Of a DNA stretch of 64,000 nucleotides, positions 46,156 through 55,397 are shown piece by piece. This DNA is from Lysinibacillus fusiformis. Its GTDB lineage: Bacteria > Bacillota > Bacilli > Bacillales_A > Planococcaceae. The notes beneath the pieces are model-generated. The model did not search any database and was not told the DNA's origin. It was given only the letters and a program-made list of their open reading frames with translations. Each line of letters opens with the position of its first letter. The stretch's first letter is position 1. The DNA lies in NCBI RefSeq assembly GCF_003049525.1, contig NZ_PYWL01000001.1, forward strand, positions 62,001-126,000. The letters are read 5' to 3'. Made by a program: the position numbers and the translations under genes.

Positions 46156-46486
46156 TTTTTGATTAAAACCTCATTTCTATTAAGCATGAAATTGCAATTT
46201 GATCTATTTCCCAATCTACTATTCTACGAGCTCGACATGTTGTGTCCATTCAAATTCTCCCCTCATACCTTGTTAAAATACTATTACAAAAACAATTGAG
46301 TTTTGAGCTTTAAACAGAAAAACACTTACATCATTCATGTTTTTATAACATTACTTTGTTATAAAACTAGTTAAAAGCCACAAGTAAATTGGTTAAAACT
46401 TACAGCTAATTGAATTTTTATACAGACAAACTACTGACACTTCAATCTAGTATAACAATATTTCAACATAACAAACAGAAATTTTT
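46156..46486. promoter_or_regulatory. Gene-free upstream region of the YjiH gene
   Basis: AT-rich with no supported ORF. It contains an inverted repeat TTTTATAAC (46341-46349) and GTTATAAAA (46358-46366), an operator- or hairpin-like element about 190 nt before the start. Confidence 0.4.
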
Positions 46487-46488
46487 TA

Positions 46489-46525
46489 GGAAAAAAAAGT
46501 GAATAAACACGACATTTATTCACTT
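46489..46525 (-). terminator. Terminator of the siderophore operon
   Basis: AAGTGAATAAA (46497-46507) pairs perfectly with TTTATTCACTT (46515-46525); eight or more T follow on the minus strand. Confidence 0.92.
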
Positions 46526-46549
46526 TGAGGAATGATATACTTTATGAGG

Positions 46550-47320
46550 TTAAACGAGCCTTTTGATTTTAGGACAGGAGATACAATAGTCATTTGTTTC
46601 GTCAGATGTATGATAATAAAAACAACATGTTTTTCTTAAGCGTATAGGGTGCTTGGATTCCTTTATCTTCACTTTCGGTCCACAATATTTCGTCAAAGGA
46701 TTCTTCTTCTCGCCAAAGAGAGCACCTGGTGCCTGATTTACAATGTAGTCATAGTCCTCTTGTAGGCGATTGATTTCTTGCTCATTGGCCCCTTCTCTTA
46801 TTTTCGTTTCGTATAGCCAATTGACATAAATAGCGGTATTTTCCCATAAAATTGTTTTTGGAATTTTACTTATTTTCGTTAATGACTGCCACACTTTTGC
46901 TAGATTATCCGCAAAAATCCCTTTAAGCACCTCGTCACGCCATGCGTTACGATCTGTTGTAGGTTCTGACACCGTATGATCAATAAACCGAACGTTAGGC
47001 AGCCATGGTTTCGCATGACCTTCTGCTTCTACCCAAATATTTTCGATAGCAACTTGTAGCCCTTTATCATATCTCGACATGGCATAGAATGCTGAAGCCA
47101 TCGTCAAAACACTATAGCGCTTTCCAAATAACGATGCCGTCACTAATAAAGAAGGCGATTGAAAAAAAGGAGCGATTGTTTGTAAATAGACTAGAGCCTG
47201 TTCAGCGTCCAATAGATTTTTGGCACTTATGGAGTAAGTAGCGTCTATTGCTGGCTCAAACGTCAATCGATAATCCCTTAATAATATTGGTATTTCTTCA
47301 GCTGACAGTTTGTTGCTCAA
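46550..47320 (-). CDS. FhuF-like ferric-siderophore reductase
   Basis: Protein of 256 aa whose C-terminus carries the FhuF-type [2Fe-2S] site: Cys232-Cys233, 12 residues, Cys246-x-x-Cys249 in KTCCFYYHTSD..CISCP. FhuF proteins reduce ferric iron from siderophores inside the cell. The first 220 residues are a divergent FhuF/IucA-like helical domain without other clear motifs. It overlaps the ABC ATPase gene by 4 nt and is last in the Fur-boxed uptake operon, which fits iron release after import. Confidence 0.88.
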   Translation of the reverse strand: MSNKLSAEEIPILLRDYRLTFEPAIDATYSISAKNLLDAEQALVYLQTIAPFFQSPSLLVTASLFGKRYSVLTMASAFYAMSRYDKGLQVAIENIWVEAEGHAKPWLPNVRFIDHTVSEPTTDRNAWRDEVLKGIFADNLAKVWQSLTKISKIPKTILWENTAIYVNWLYETKIREGANEQEINRLQEDYDYIVNQAPGALFGEKKNPLTKYCGPKVKIKESKHPIRLRKTCCFYYHTSDETNDYCISCPKIKRLV

Positions 47321-48144
47321 GTGGCCGCAACCTCCTCAAATGCTTCCATCTGAACTGTTCGTCCCTTACCATGCGGAACACATAACGGCGTTCCAAATAG
47401 AGGGTCTCTCATTATGGTACAGTCCATCCGAAAGACAGCTTGTACCATCTCAGGTGTCACCACTTCCTCTGGCTTACCTTGTGCGTACACCTGTTTATTT
47501 TGCACAGCTACAATATGATGAGCATAACGACAAGCTAAGTTTAAATCGTGCAATACCATAACAACTGTACGGCCTTCATTTTCATTTAAATCAAATAGTA
47601 AATCTAAAATTTCTACTTGATGAGCCATATCTAAATAAGTTGTAGGTTCATCAAGTAAAATAAGATCTGTTTTTTGAGCTAATGTCATAGCAATCCACAC
47701 ACGCTGGCGCTGCCCCCCGGATAATGCATCTACTGGGCGATCTGCAAATTCGGTCATCTGTGTCACCTCAAGAGCATTGTTCACAATATTTTCATCCTCT
47801 GTAGACCATTGCTTTAACCAGCTTTGATGAGGATAACGACCTTGTTTAATCAATTGTTGAACAGTTAATCCTTCTGGCGCAACAGGTCCCTGTGGGAGAA
47901 TGGCTAAACGTTTTGCCACCTCTTTAGTTGAAATCGCATCTAGTGGATGATCTTCTAAAAAAATTTCACCCGACTTTGGTTTTTGCAGTCGGGCAAACGT
48001 TCTTAGGAGCGTAGATTTTCCACAACCATTGGCACCTACTAGTACCGTAATTTTCCCTTTTGGTATTTGAAGATTCAAATCTTCCAAAATAAGATTTTCA
48101 CCATAGCTAACATCTAGATTTTGTACTTCTAAGACGTTTTTCAA
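47317..48144 (-). CDS. Iron-siderophore ABC transporter ATP-binding protein
   Basis: FecE/YusV-type ATPase of 275 aa. Walker A VGANGCGKST, Q-loop ILPQGPV, signature LSGGQRQRVWIAM, Walker B LILLDEPTTYLD and H-loop VLHDLNL are complete. It powers import of a ferric siderophore through the two permeases upstream. The TTG at 48142-48144 is preferred because AAGGTGA lies 7 nt before it and the length then equals B. subtilis YusV; the frame runs eight codons further to a GTG. It overlaps the FhuF-like gene. Confidence 0.92.
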   Translation of the reverse strand: MKNVLEVQNLDVSYGENLILEDLNLQIPKGKITVLVGANGCGKSTLLRTFARLQKPKSGEIFLEDHPLDAISTKEVAKRLAILPQGPVAPEGLTVQQLIKQGRYPHQSWLKQWSTEDENIVNNALEVTQMTEFADRPVDALSGGQRQRVWIAMTLAQKTDLILLDEPTTYLDMAHQVEILDLLFDLNENEGRTVVMVLHDLNLACRYAHHIVAVQNKQVYAQGKPEEVVTPEMVQAVFRMDCTIMRDPLFGTPLCVPHGKGRTVQMEAFEEVAAT

Positions 48145-48194
48145 AATCCCTTCACCTTCTTCTCTCACGCTTTTAACTCATTTATCATTAGGCA

Positions 48195-49235
48195 TTATTG
48201 ATTGCGCGTTCTAAATAGTAAATAAATAAAGAATGGTGCTCCAATAGCAGCCGTAAAGACGCCTGTTGGTAAATCCTTTGGTAAAAAGGCTGTTCGTGCA
48301 ACAATGTCAGCTACAATGACAATAATGCCACCAATTATAGCAGTAACGGGTATTAATCCTGCAAAAGAACGCCCTACAAGCAGTCTACTCATATGAGGGG
48401 CTACTAATCCAACAAAGGCAATTCCACCTGCAAAAGCAACCGCAGAACCAGCTAGCATGACACTAATGAGTAAAAAAAGCAAACGGTACACTTGAACCTT
48501 TACGCCCAGCCCTGTCGCAATGTCATCTCCTAATTCCTTCACATTGACTGTTCTCGCTAATACAAATGTTAAAGGTAATAAAAGAGCCACCCACGGTAAA
48601 AGCAAATAGACATCTGTCATATTCGCCCCATACAAGCTTCCAGTCAGCCATAGATAGGCCTTCGTAGTAGCAGCTACCTCGCTGATGACCAGTAACATGG
48701 TTACAACTGCCTTTGCTAATGCGGAAATCCCAATTCCAATAAGCACCATGCGAATAGGTGTGACACCTTTTCTCCATGATAGCAAGTAAATGATAAAGGA
48801 GATAATGGCCGCACCTGAAATGGCCGCTAATGGTAAAAATTGAATACCGACTGATCCCATAAAGTACACGATAAAAATAATTGCACCCATAGACGCTCCA
48901 CTCGTTACACCAATAATATCTGGAGCAGCTAACGGATTGCGTATGATTCCTTGTAAAATTAAACCAGCAACTCCTAGCGCAGCACCAACTAATAAGGCCA
49001 TCAATATACGTGGGAGCCTTAATGTATGTAAGACAAAATCATACTCTCCGTTCCCGTAGCCTAATAACTCCTTCACTACTATGAAAGGATGAATAAAATC
49101 GCTACCTGCAGATAAGCCAATAATCGTAATGATGACTAATAATAAGCTTAATAATAGTATAATCCAACAAGTTCTTTTGGCGATTTGAAAAGATATGCGA
49201 TCGGATTTCATTCGAATCGTCCTATAATTAGACAT
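48195..49235 (-). CDS. Iron-siderophore ABC transporter permease (FecCD)
   Basis: FecCD-family permease of 346 aa with about nine to ten membrane segments. Family motifs are GAALGVAGLILQGIIRNPLA, PDIIGVTSGA and the C-terminal LVAPHMSRLLVG, which contacts the ATPase. Together with the overlapping upstream permease (8-nt overlap) it forms the heterodimeric channel, like FeuB-FeuC or YfiZ-YfhA of B. subtilis. The exact siderophore is unknown. Confidence 0.92.
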   Translation of the reverse strand: MSNYRTIRMKSDRISFQIAKRTCWIILLLSLLLVIITIIGLSAGSDFIHPFIVVKELLGYGNGEYDFVLHTLRLPRILMALLVGAALGVAGLILQGIIRNPLAAPDIIGVTSGASMGAIIFIVYFMGSVGIQFLPLAAISGAAIISFIIYLLSWRKGVTPIRMVLIGIGISALAKAVVTMLLVISEVAATTKAYLWLTGSLYGANMTDVYLLLPWVALLLPLTFVLARTVNVKELGDDIATGLGVKVQVYRLLFLLISVMLAGSAVAFAGGIAFVGLVAPHMSRLLVGRSFAGLIPVTAIIGGIIVIVADIVARTAFLPKDLPTGVFTAAIGAPFFIYLLFRTRNQ

Positions 49236-50244
49236 TTTTTGCTAACCCCTTTCGTGCAATATAAATAAAGAAAGGAGCACCAATTAATGCAGTCATTACA
49301 CCAATTGGCATTTCTAATGGCATAATTACGTATCTTGCTGCTATATCTGCAAGCAGCAGCAAGATAGCTCCTAATACCGCACTGTACGGTATAATCCAAC
49401 GATAATCCATACCAACAAGATGAATCGCAATATGAGGGACAATTAAACCAATAAAGCCAATTGAACCTGCTACAGCAACTGAGCTACCTGCAAGAATAAT
49501 AATGATGATACCAAGTGTGAGTTTCGTCAGCATCGTTCGTTGTCCTAAGCCTTTTGCAATATCATCGCCTGATTGTAAAATATTTATTGAACGACCCATA
49601 CCTATTGCCACGACTGTGCCCCCTAAAATAAATGGTAGGACAGGTATGAGCATGTCAATGCTTCGACCGGATACTGACCCCGCTAACCAAAAGAGTACAC
49701 TTTGTAAACCTTGCTCATCAATCACTAAAAGCCCCTGCGTAAACGAGACAAATAGAGCTGTAATCGCTGCACCAGCTAACACTATTTTAATCGGTGTTAA
49801 ACCATCTCTCCCTAATGATCCAAGGAAAAACACCATAGCTCCCGCTGCACCAGCACCTAAAAAGGCAATCCACATATAACTCATTAAGGAATTAACAGAA
49901 AAAAGAGTAATGGCACTGACAATAAAAAATATTGCCCCTGCATTAATACCTAAAATATCAGGAGCTGCTAAAGGGTTTCTAGTTAATGCCCGCATTAATG
50001 CTCCCGAGATAGCAAGGCTTGCGCCAACTACTGTAGCGATCACAGCTCTTGTAAATCTAGATGTTCGAATAATGACATGCTCCTTATTAGCAGCATCATA
50101 ATGAAAAATGGCATCATAGATTGACGAGAAGGGAATGGATGTTTGACCAATAGTTATGCTGAACATAAACGTCAGCAAAAGGATCAAACAACTGATGAAC
50201 AACCCTATTTGTTTCATCGAGGTAGTAGAAAGAAAAATTCTCAT
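49228..50244 (-). CDS. Iron-siderophore ABC transporter permease (FecCD)
   Basis: Second FecCD permease of about 338 aa with the same motif set: GASLAISGALMRALTRNPLA, PDILGINAGA and GLIVPHIAIHLVG. About nine to ten membrane segments. The start is uncertain: the ATG at 50242-50244 has only a weak AAG-rich site, and the frame opens at GTG 50266-50268. It lies about 90-110 nt after the binding-protein gene; a hairpin in that gap may lower permease levels relative to the binding protein. Confidence 0.9.
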   Translation of the reverse strand: MRIFLSTTSMKQIGLFISCLILLLTFMFSITIGQTSIPFSSIYDAIFHYDAANKEHVIIRTSRFTRAVIATVVGASLAISGALMRALTRNPLAAPDILGINAGAIFFIVSAITLFSVNSLMSYMWIAFLGAGAAGAMVFFLGSLGRDGLTPIKIVLAGAAITALFVSFTQGLLVIDEQGLQSVLFWLAGSVSGRSIDMLIPVLPFILGGTVVAIGMGRSINILQSGDDIAKGLGQRTMLTKLTLGIIIIILAGSSVAVAGSIGFIGLIVPHIAIHLVGMDYRWIIPYSAVLGAILLLLADIAARYVIMPLEMPIGVMTALIGAPFFIYIARKGLAKNV

Positions 50245-50322
50245 TTTGCGCCAACTTTCTTGATCCACATTTTAACTTATGAGAAAAGTTGCAGGTTTTT
50301 ATAGGTTAAACACTACAAGGAG

Positions 50323-50345
50323 AGGGCTGTCATTTAAACAGCCCT
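50323..50345 (-). terminator. Hairpin between binding protein and permease genes
   Basis: AGGGCTGT (50323-50330) pairs with ACAGCCCT (50338-50345). There is no T-run, so it is more likely an mRNA stabiliser or partial terminator than a full stop. Confidence 0.55.
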
Positions 50346-50356
50346 AATCACTTTCT

Positions 50357-51361
50357 CTATTTATCTAATTCAAATTTGTCATAAATATCATCTAGCATTA
50401 AATTAGCACTAATAAATCCACCAGCTAGATTCCAATTGATTTCATCTACTTGATAAACTTGATTTGCCTTCACAGCATCAAGCTCTTTCCATAGTGGATG
50501 ATTTGTCCATTCTTCATAATTCTTTTTCACTGCCTCATCATTTTCCATGAACATATAAATGACATCGGCATTCATTTGCGTAATACTCTCTTTATCCGTT
50601 AGCTTGACGATCTCCAATGAGTCATCTGTTAAATTTTTAGGACCTTGGAAGCCAAGCTCCGACAATATAGACCCTGCATACCCAGTTACATAAATACGTG
50701 CATGGTCTGCTCTGAAATTGACAACCGAAACATGGAATGGCCATTTATCGCCAAGCTTCTCTTTAATTTTTGTTTGGAAATCAGCAACTCGCGTATCCCA
50801 TTCTCCAAATAACTCTTTAACCTTTTCTTCTTGATTCATTGCTTGACCCATCATTTCAGCTGTACCTTTGAAATCAAATACCGTTTCATGAGCAACAGTT
50901 GGTGCAATTTGTGATAGCTGATCATAAATTTCCTCATGACGAACTTTCGATGCAATGATTAGATCTGGTTTAAGCTTTGCAATTTCTTCAAGATTTGGTT
51001 GTGTTTCTTGTCCAACAACCGCAACACCATCTAAATCTTTCTTCAAATAATTATAAAAAGGTGCTTCAGCCCAAGATTCTACTGCTCCTACTGGCTTAAT
51101 GCCCATTGCTACTGCTACATCAGTAGCCCCTTGGTATAGAGTAACGATTTTTGTAGGTGTTCCTTCAATTGTCGTAGTGCCCATAGCGTGGGTAATTTCA
51201 CGGCTAGAAGACTCGTTATTACCTTCTTCAGCTTTATCCGTTTCTTGTGAACTACTAGAGTTTGTTGCTTTATCTCCACATCCAACCATCAAGAGAGATA
51301 CTATTGATAATAAAGCAAAAAGAATAAAAATATTTTTATTGCGTAGTGATAATTTCGACAT
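50357..51361 (-). CDS. Iron-siderophore substrate-binding lipoprotein
   Basis: Lipoprotein of 334 aa with a signal peptide and lipobox LMVGC (Cys28), a Ser/Asn/Glu-rich linker to about 55, then a FecB/BtuF-type fold: THAMGTTTIEGTPTKIVTLY, IAKLKPDLIIASK and the C-terminal YQVDEINWNLAGG. It captures ferric siderophore at the outer membrane face and hands it to the FecCD permeases. It is the first gene of the operon, behind a Fur-boxed promoter. B. subtilis YfiY is a likely relative (inference). Confidence 0.92.
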   Translation of the reverse strand: MSKLSLRNKNIFILFALLSIVSLLMVGCGDKATNSSSSQETDKAEEGNNESSSREITHAMGTTTIEGTPTKIVTLYQGATDVAVAMGIKPVGAVESWAEAPFYNYLKKDLDGVAVVGQETQPNLEEIAKLKPDLIIASKVRHEEIYDQLSQIAPTVAHETVFDFKGTAEMMGQAMNQEEKVKELFGEWDTRVADFQTKIKEKLGDKWPFHVSVVNFRADHARIYVTGYAGSILSELGFQGPKNLTDDSLEIVKLTDKESITQMNADVIYMFMENDEAVKKNYEEWTNHPLWKELDAVKANQVYQVDEINWNLAGGFISANLMLDDIYDKFELDK

Positions 51362-51375
51362 ACATTTCCTCCTAA

Positions 51376-51405
51376 GTTATAATCAATAACGATAATCATT
51401 ATCAA
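51376..51405 (-). promoter_or_regulatory. Fur box over the siderophore operon promoter
   Basis: The 19-mer at 51385-51403 (AATAACGATAATCATTATC) matches the Fur consensus at 17 of 19 positions. It overlaps a minus-strand promoter TTGATA (51400-51405), 18 nt, TATAAC (51376-51381), so Fur-Fe(II) would block RNA polymerase directly. Confidence 0.88.
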
Positions 51406-51771
51406 TTAAAGAGTATACTGTATGACTGTTTTATTGACAATATCTATTTTTTCAAAAAATATACTTTTTTATTAATTTTTTATGCTCATTTAGCTTCCAG
51501 CTCGATTATCTATAGTTTAGAAGCATTAGGTTTGTTGTTTATTTGTAAAAATTTCGACACAATCATGCCAAGATGTAGGGAATTATTATTTCAACATTAG
51601 GTCGATTCAACATCATTATGACAGCGGTAAAATGTGAAAAAAGCTTTTGGTAGTTCATTCTTTCACCTAATTTGTAGGCAAATCAACATTAGATTTTCTA
51701 CCATTTCAGCGACTTGTTAGATTTACCTATTCAATAATAGGCAAATAAATAGTCCCTATTGACGTCTATCT
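51406..51771. other. Gene-free region between siderophore operon and cotD
   Basis: About 365 nt, AT-rich; no gene, RNA or strong inverted repeat was recognised apart from the promoters at its two edges. Confidence 0.5.
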
Positions 51772-51780
51772 CATATCTTA
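51772..51780 (+). promoter_or_regulatory. Sigma-K-like -10 element of the coat gene
   Basis: CATATCTTA fits the sigma-K -10 consensus CATANNNTA exactly, 39 nt before the ATG. The -35 (AC at 16-17 nt) is not clear; CCC stands there. Confidence 0.5.
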
Positions 51781-51818
51781 ATAATGAACGACAACTTATC
51801 AAAACAGGAGGTTATAAC

Positions 51819-52130
51819 ATGTTTCAACGAAGACGCCATCCGGCAAAAGGTCCACACTGCTGTCCGCCACAAACAATGCCAATGCAATTTGATCCACCAC
51901 AATTTTTACCACCCGAGCAATATGTCCGTACAAATTATATCCATACAGTTGTTCCACATGTACAACCAGCACATGTCACAACAGTGAATAAACATATGAT
52001 TGATCATCAATACTATTTCCCATGCACAGAATCAGTTGTTAATGAATGCTGTGAAACACATACAATGTGCGGTATGCCACCTAACCCTTGTCATATGCCG
52101 CATCATCCCCATAAACATATGGGCTATTAA
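51819..52130 (+). CDS. cotD: CotD-family spore coat protein
   Basis: Protein of 103 aa, rich in His, Pro, Cys and Met, with the CotD pattern HCCPPQ, TVVPHVQPAHVTTVNKHMI, HQYYFPCTESV and a His-Pro-rich tail (CHMPHHPHKHMGY). CotD lies in the inner coat and is made late in the mother cell, under sigma-K. AGGAGG lies 7 nt before the ATG; upstream codons in the same frame are untranslated leader. A sigma-K-like -10 precedes it. Confidence 0.87.
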   Translation: MFQRRRHPAKGPHCCPPQTMPMQFDPPQFLPPEQYVRTNYIHTVVPHVQPAHVTTVNKHMIDHQYYFPCTESVVNECCETHTMCGMPPNPCHMPHHPHKHMGY

Positions 52131-52139
52131 TAGATAGTG

Positions 52140-52165
52140 AGGGGCGAGTAATGCCCCTTTATTAT
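52140..52165 (+). terminator. Terminator after cotD
   Basis: AGGGGC pairs with GCCCCT across GAGTAAT, followed by TTATTATTT. Confidence 0.75.
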
Positions 52166-52172
52166 TTCAAAC

Positions 52173-52214
52173 AAAACAAAAACCGAGTAGCCTCTCTCAG
52201 AGGTACTCGGTTTT
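52173..52214 (-). terminator. Terminator after glnA
   Basis: AAAACCGAGTA (52179-52189) pairs with TACTCGGTTTT (52204-52214), with an inner CCTCT/AGAGG stem; TTTTTG follows on the minus strand. Confidence 0.92.
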
Positions 52215-52222
52215 ATGCGTTA

Positions 52223-53557
52223 TTAATACATTTTTAAATATTGATCGCGTTCCCATTGATGTACAGTTGTACGATACATATCGAACTCGATTTCTTTTGC
52301 TTCTTTAAAGTTAGCGTAAATATGCTCACCTAAAGCAGCTTGTGCTACTTGATCTTTAGCCAATAATGTTAAAGCATCATCAAGTGCCGCTGGTAGGTTT
52401 TCAATGCCATTTGCTTGGCGCTCTTCTTCTGACATCACGTAGATGTTGCGGTTAATAGCTGCTGGTGGCGTCAAGTTTTGACGAATACCTTCTAGACCTG
52501 CCTCTAAAATAACAGCCATTGCTAAATATGGGTTTGCAGAAGGGTCCACTGAACGAACTTCTACACGAGTTGAAAGGCCACGTGCTGAAGGAATACGAAT
52601 AAGTGGTGAACGGTTTTGTGCTGACCATGCTACATAACATGGTGCTTCATAACCTGGTACTAGACGTTTATAAGAGTTAACTGTTGGATTTGTAACCGCT
52701 GTGAAACCTTGTACGTGTGCAAGGACACCAGCCATAAATTGCATAGCTGTACTAGATAGTCCTAATTCTGTAGATTCATCATAAAATGCATTTTCTTTAC
52801 CTTTAAATAGCGACACGTTGAAGTGCATACCAGAACCTGCTTCACCAAATAATGGCTTTGGCATAAATGTAGCGTGTAGACCGTGTTTACGAGCGATTGT
52901 TTTCACTACTAATTTAAATGTTTGGATATTGTCACAAGCTGTAACAGCGTCCGCATATTTAAAGTCGATTTCATGTTGTCCAGGAGCAACCTCATGGTGA
53001 GAAGCTTCGATTTCAAAGCCCATTTCTTCTAGCTCTAATACGATATCACGACGGCAGTTTTCACCTAGATCTGTTGGAGCTAAGTCGAAGTAACCACCAT
53101 GGTCATTTACTTCTAATGTTGGTTCGCCTTTTGCATCTAATTTGAATAAGAAGAATTCAGGCTCTGGCCCTAAATTGAAGCTTGAGAAGCCCATATCTTC
53201 CATTTTTTTAAGAATACGTTTTAGGTTGTTACGTGGGTCACCAGCAAACGGTTCGCCTTTCGCAGTATATACATCACAGATAAGACGTGCTACTTTCCCT
53301 TTTTCGGAAGTCCAAGGGAATACTACGAAAGTATCAAGATCAGGATATAAATACATATCTGATTCTTCGATTCGAACGAAGCCTTCAATAGATGAGCCAT
53401 CAAACATCATTTTATTTTCCATTGCTTTGTCTAATTGACTTACAGGAATCTCAACGTTTTTGATTGTGCCAAGAATATCTGTAAATTGTAAACGAATAAA
53501 GCTTACGTTCTTTTCTTCGATGAGACGTTTAATGTCCTCTTTTGTGTATTTACCCAC
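52223..53557 (-). CDS. glnA: Glutamine synthetase
   Basis: Type I glutamine synthetase of 444 aa, the same length as B. subtilis GlnA. It makes glutamine from glutamate, ammonium and ATP, and its feedback-inhibited form controls GlnR and TnrA. Motifs visible: [20 protein letters not shown], the metal site [40 protein letters not shown] and the flap RVEVRSVDP. The GTG at 53555-53557 gives this length (AGGAG 11 nt upstream); another GTG four codons earlier directly abuts AGGAG. It follows glnR, forming the glnRA operon. Confidence 0.96.
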   Translation of the reverse strand: MGKYTKEDIKRLIEEKNVSFIRLQFTDILGTIKNVEIPVSQLDKAMENKMMFDGSSIEGFVRIEESDMYLYPDLDTFVVFPWTSEKGKVARLICDVYTAKGEPFAGDPRNNLKRILKKMEDMGFSSFNLGPEPEFFLFKLDAKGEPTLEVNDHGGYFDLAPTDLGENCRRDIVLELEEMGFEIEASHHEVAPGQHEIDFKYADAVTACDNIQTFKLVVKTIARKHGLHATFMPKPLFGEAGSGMHFNVSLFKGKENAFYDESTELGLSSTAMQFMAGVLAHVQGFTAVTNPTVNSYKRLVPGYEAPCYVAWSAQNRSPLIRIPSARGLSTRVEVRSVDPSANPYLAMAVILEAGLEGIRQNLTPPAAINRNIYVMSEEERQANGIENLPAALDDALTLLAKDQVAQAALGEHIYANFKEAKEIEFDMYRTTVHQWERDQYLKMY

Positions 53558-53611
53558 AGTTTTCCACACTCCTATAATTTGTCTAGCTTTTATGTTTACC
53601 CTACCCTATTT

Positions 53612-53989
53612 TTAATAGAATCGAGATAAATCCCCTCGTCGGATGGATGATTTTTGCATGCGCTGTGCTTGTCGCATTTCTTCGCGCATAATTTGACGTA
53701 ATTCAGAATCACTTAAATCTTGTTCTTCAATTGTAGCAACAGGATCTTTCCTTTTAGCAAATATTTTTTTAATCTTCGCCATATTCATACCCTGTTCTAA
53801 GTAGTCTTTAATTTCAAGCAATGTGTCGACGTCATTTAATGAAAACATTCGACGGTTGCCTTCTGTTCGGTGCGGCTCAATTAAATGGTGTTCTTCATAA
53901 TAACGAATTTGTCGTGCCGAGAGCTCAGTTAATTGCATTACAATACTCATTGATAATAACGGCATAGTTCGTCTAATTTCACGACTCAT
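53612..53989 (-). CDS. glnR: Transcriptional repressor GlnR
   Basis: MerR-family repressor of 125 aa. The winged helix includes [20 protein letters not shown] and [19 protein letters not shown]. The C-terminal tail ending [11 protein letters not shown] is the autoinhibitory region that senses feedback-inhibited GlnA in B. subtilis. It represses glnRA when nitrogen is ample. Upstream lies a GlnR/TnrA box; downstream, 54 nt away, is glnA. Confidence 0.96.
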   Translation of the reverse strand: MSREIRRTMPLLSMSIVMQLTELSARQIRYYEEHHLIEPHRTEGNRRMFSLNDVDTLLEIKDYLEQGMNMAKIKKIFAKRKDPVATIEEQDLSDSELRQIMREEMRQAQRMQKSSIRRGDLSRFY

Positions 53990-54014
53990 TTAAGTCCTCC
54001 TCCAATACCCGCTT

Positions 54015-54043
54015 ATCATATAACGAAATTTTTTCACTGTCAA
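54015..54043 (-). promoter_or_regulatory. glnRA promoter
   Basis: Minus strand: perfect TTGACA (54038-54043), 17-nt spacer, TATGAT (54015-54020), 25 nt before glnR. Confidence 0.85.
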
Positions 54044-54074
54044 CCAACCATGTTAGGTTTCCTAACATGGTTGG
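54044..54074 (-). promoter_or_regulatory. GlnR/TnrA operator in a 31-nt palindrome
   Basis: TGTTA, 7 nt, TAACA (54051-54067) fits the box TGTNAN7TNACA exactly. It is the core of a perfect palindrome with 14-bp arms and a 3-nt centre (CCAACCATGTTAGG and its complement) placed directly against the -35. A second box inside the promoter, as B. subtilis has, was not found. Confidence 0.88.
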
Positions 54075-54146
54075 CACTATTTTTTTCAATCCGAGAGAAA
54101 ATTGTAAAAAACTATTCAAATTTACGGTTTGTCCATTTCCTCCTCT

Positions 54147-55397
54147 CTATTTTTGAATAGCTTGTACCGCACTACAAATGGCAAATTTTACATGCTCATA
54201 TGTTAGTCCACCCTGTATAAAGGCTGTAAAAGGCGGACGTATTGGACCATCTGCTGTAAGCTCTATGCTAGAGCCTTGAATAAATGTTCCCGCTGCCATA
54301 ATGACATCATCTTCATAGCCTGGCATATAGGCTGGTTCTGGTGCGTAATGAGCATTAATTGGCGAGTTGGCTTGTATTTCCCTACAAAAGGCGATCATTT
54401 GCTGTGCGGTTTGGAAAGAAACCGATTGTATTAAATCTGTCCGATGTGCCTGGTAACTTGGAGATGTATTCATCCCGATTTCCTCCAGCATAGCAGCCGT
54501 AAAAATGGCACCCTTTAACGCTTGTGATACAACATGTGGAGCTAGGAAAAATCCTTGATAAAAATCACCTAATGTATTTAATGTCGCTCCTGCTTCTGCA
54601 CCAATCCCTGGTGATGTCATCCGGTACGCACATTTCTCCACTAACTCTGCTCTGCCTGCAATATAGCCTCCAATTTTCGCTAATCCTCCACCAGGATTTT
54701 TAATGAGGGAGCCTGCCATTAAATCAGCACCAATCTCTGTAGGCTCTTGCTTTTCTACAAATTCACCATAGCAATTATCAACAAAAATAATGGCCTCCGG
54801 TGCTAACTCACGAATGTTTGCACACATATCAGCAATTTCTGCAATAGAAAAGGATGGACGTGTTGCATAGCCTTTTGATCGTTGAATGGCAATCATTTTC
54901 GTCTTTGCTGTTATGGCCCCTTTCACACCGGCCCAATCGATGGTTTGATTATCCAGTAAATCAACATGTGAATAACCGATTTGATAATCTTTCAGGGAAC
55001 CTGTATCTTTGTCACCACCATCGACAATGGATTGTAACGTATCATATGGCTGACCAGAAATATACAGCAGCTCATCACCAGGACGTAGCACACCGAATAG
55101 ACTAAGCGTAATTGCATGTGTCCCTGAAATAATCTGCGGTCGAACAATGGCAGCCTCAGCCCCAAACACCTCGGCATAGACACGCTCTAAATTATCGCGT
55201 CCCTCATCGTCATAGCCATAGCCATTGGATGGGTGTAAATGATAATCACTAACTTGATGTTTTCGAAATGCCGCTAGCACTTTTTGCTGGTTATAAAACG
55301 CCATCTCTTCCACCTTAGCATGAAAAGGTCTCACTCTCTCTTCTATTGTTGCCGCTAAAGATAGCGTCGATGCTGATAAATTAGATGTAAACGTCAT
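54147..55397 (-). CDS. ynbB: PLP-dependent YnbB-like protein (aluminium resistance family)
   Basis: Fold-type I PLP protein of 416 aa of the cystathionine/methionine gamma-lyase-like branch often named aluminium resistance protein. The PLP lysine is in GSLIKNPGGGLAKIGGYIAG, with Asp in IFVDNCYGEFVE. GYGYDDEGRDNLERVYAEVF is the family's N-terminal motif. The true reaction is not established. The ATG at 55395-55397 has GGAG 10 nt before it; the frame extends upstream. It lies ahead of glnR as in B. subtilis ynbB-glnR-glnA. Confidence 0.9.
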   Translation of the reverse strand: MTFTSNLSASTLSLAATIEERVRPFHAKVEEMAFYNQQKVLAAFRKHQVSDYHLHPSNGYGYDDEGRDNLERVYAEVFGAEAAIVRPQIISGTHAITLSLFGVLRPGDELLYISGQPYDTLQSIVDGGDKDTGSLKDYQIGYSHVDLLDNQTIDWAGVKGAITAKTKMIAIQRSKGYATRPSFSIAEIADMCANIRELAPEAIIFVDNCYGEFVEKQEPTEIGADLMAGSLIKNPGGGLAKIGGYIAGRAELVEKCAYRMTSPGIGAEAGATLNTLGDFYQGFFLAPHVVSQALKGAIFTAAMLEEIGMNTSPSYQAHRTDLIQSVSFQTAQQMIAFCREIQANSPINAHYAPEPAYMPGYEDDVIMAAGTFIQGSSIELTADGPIRPPFTAFIQGGLTYEHVKFAICSAVQAIQK

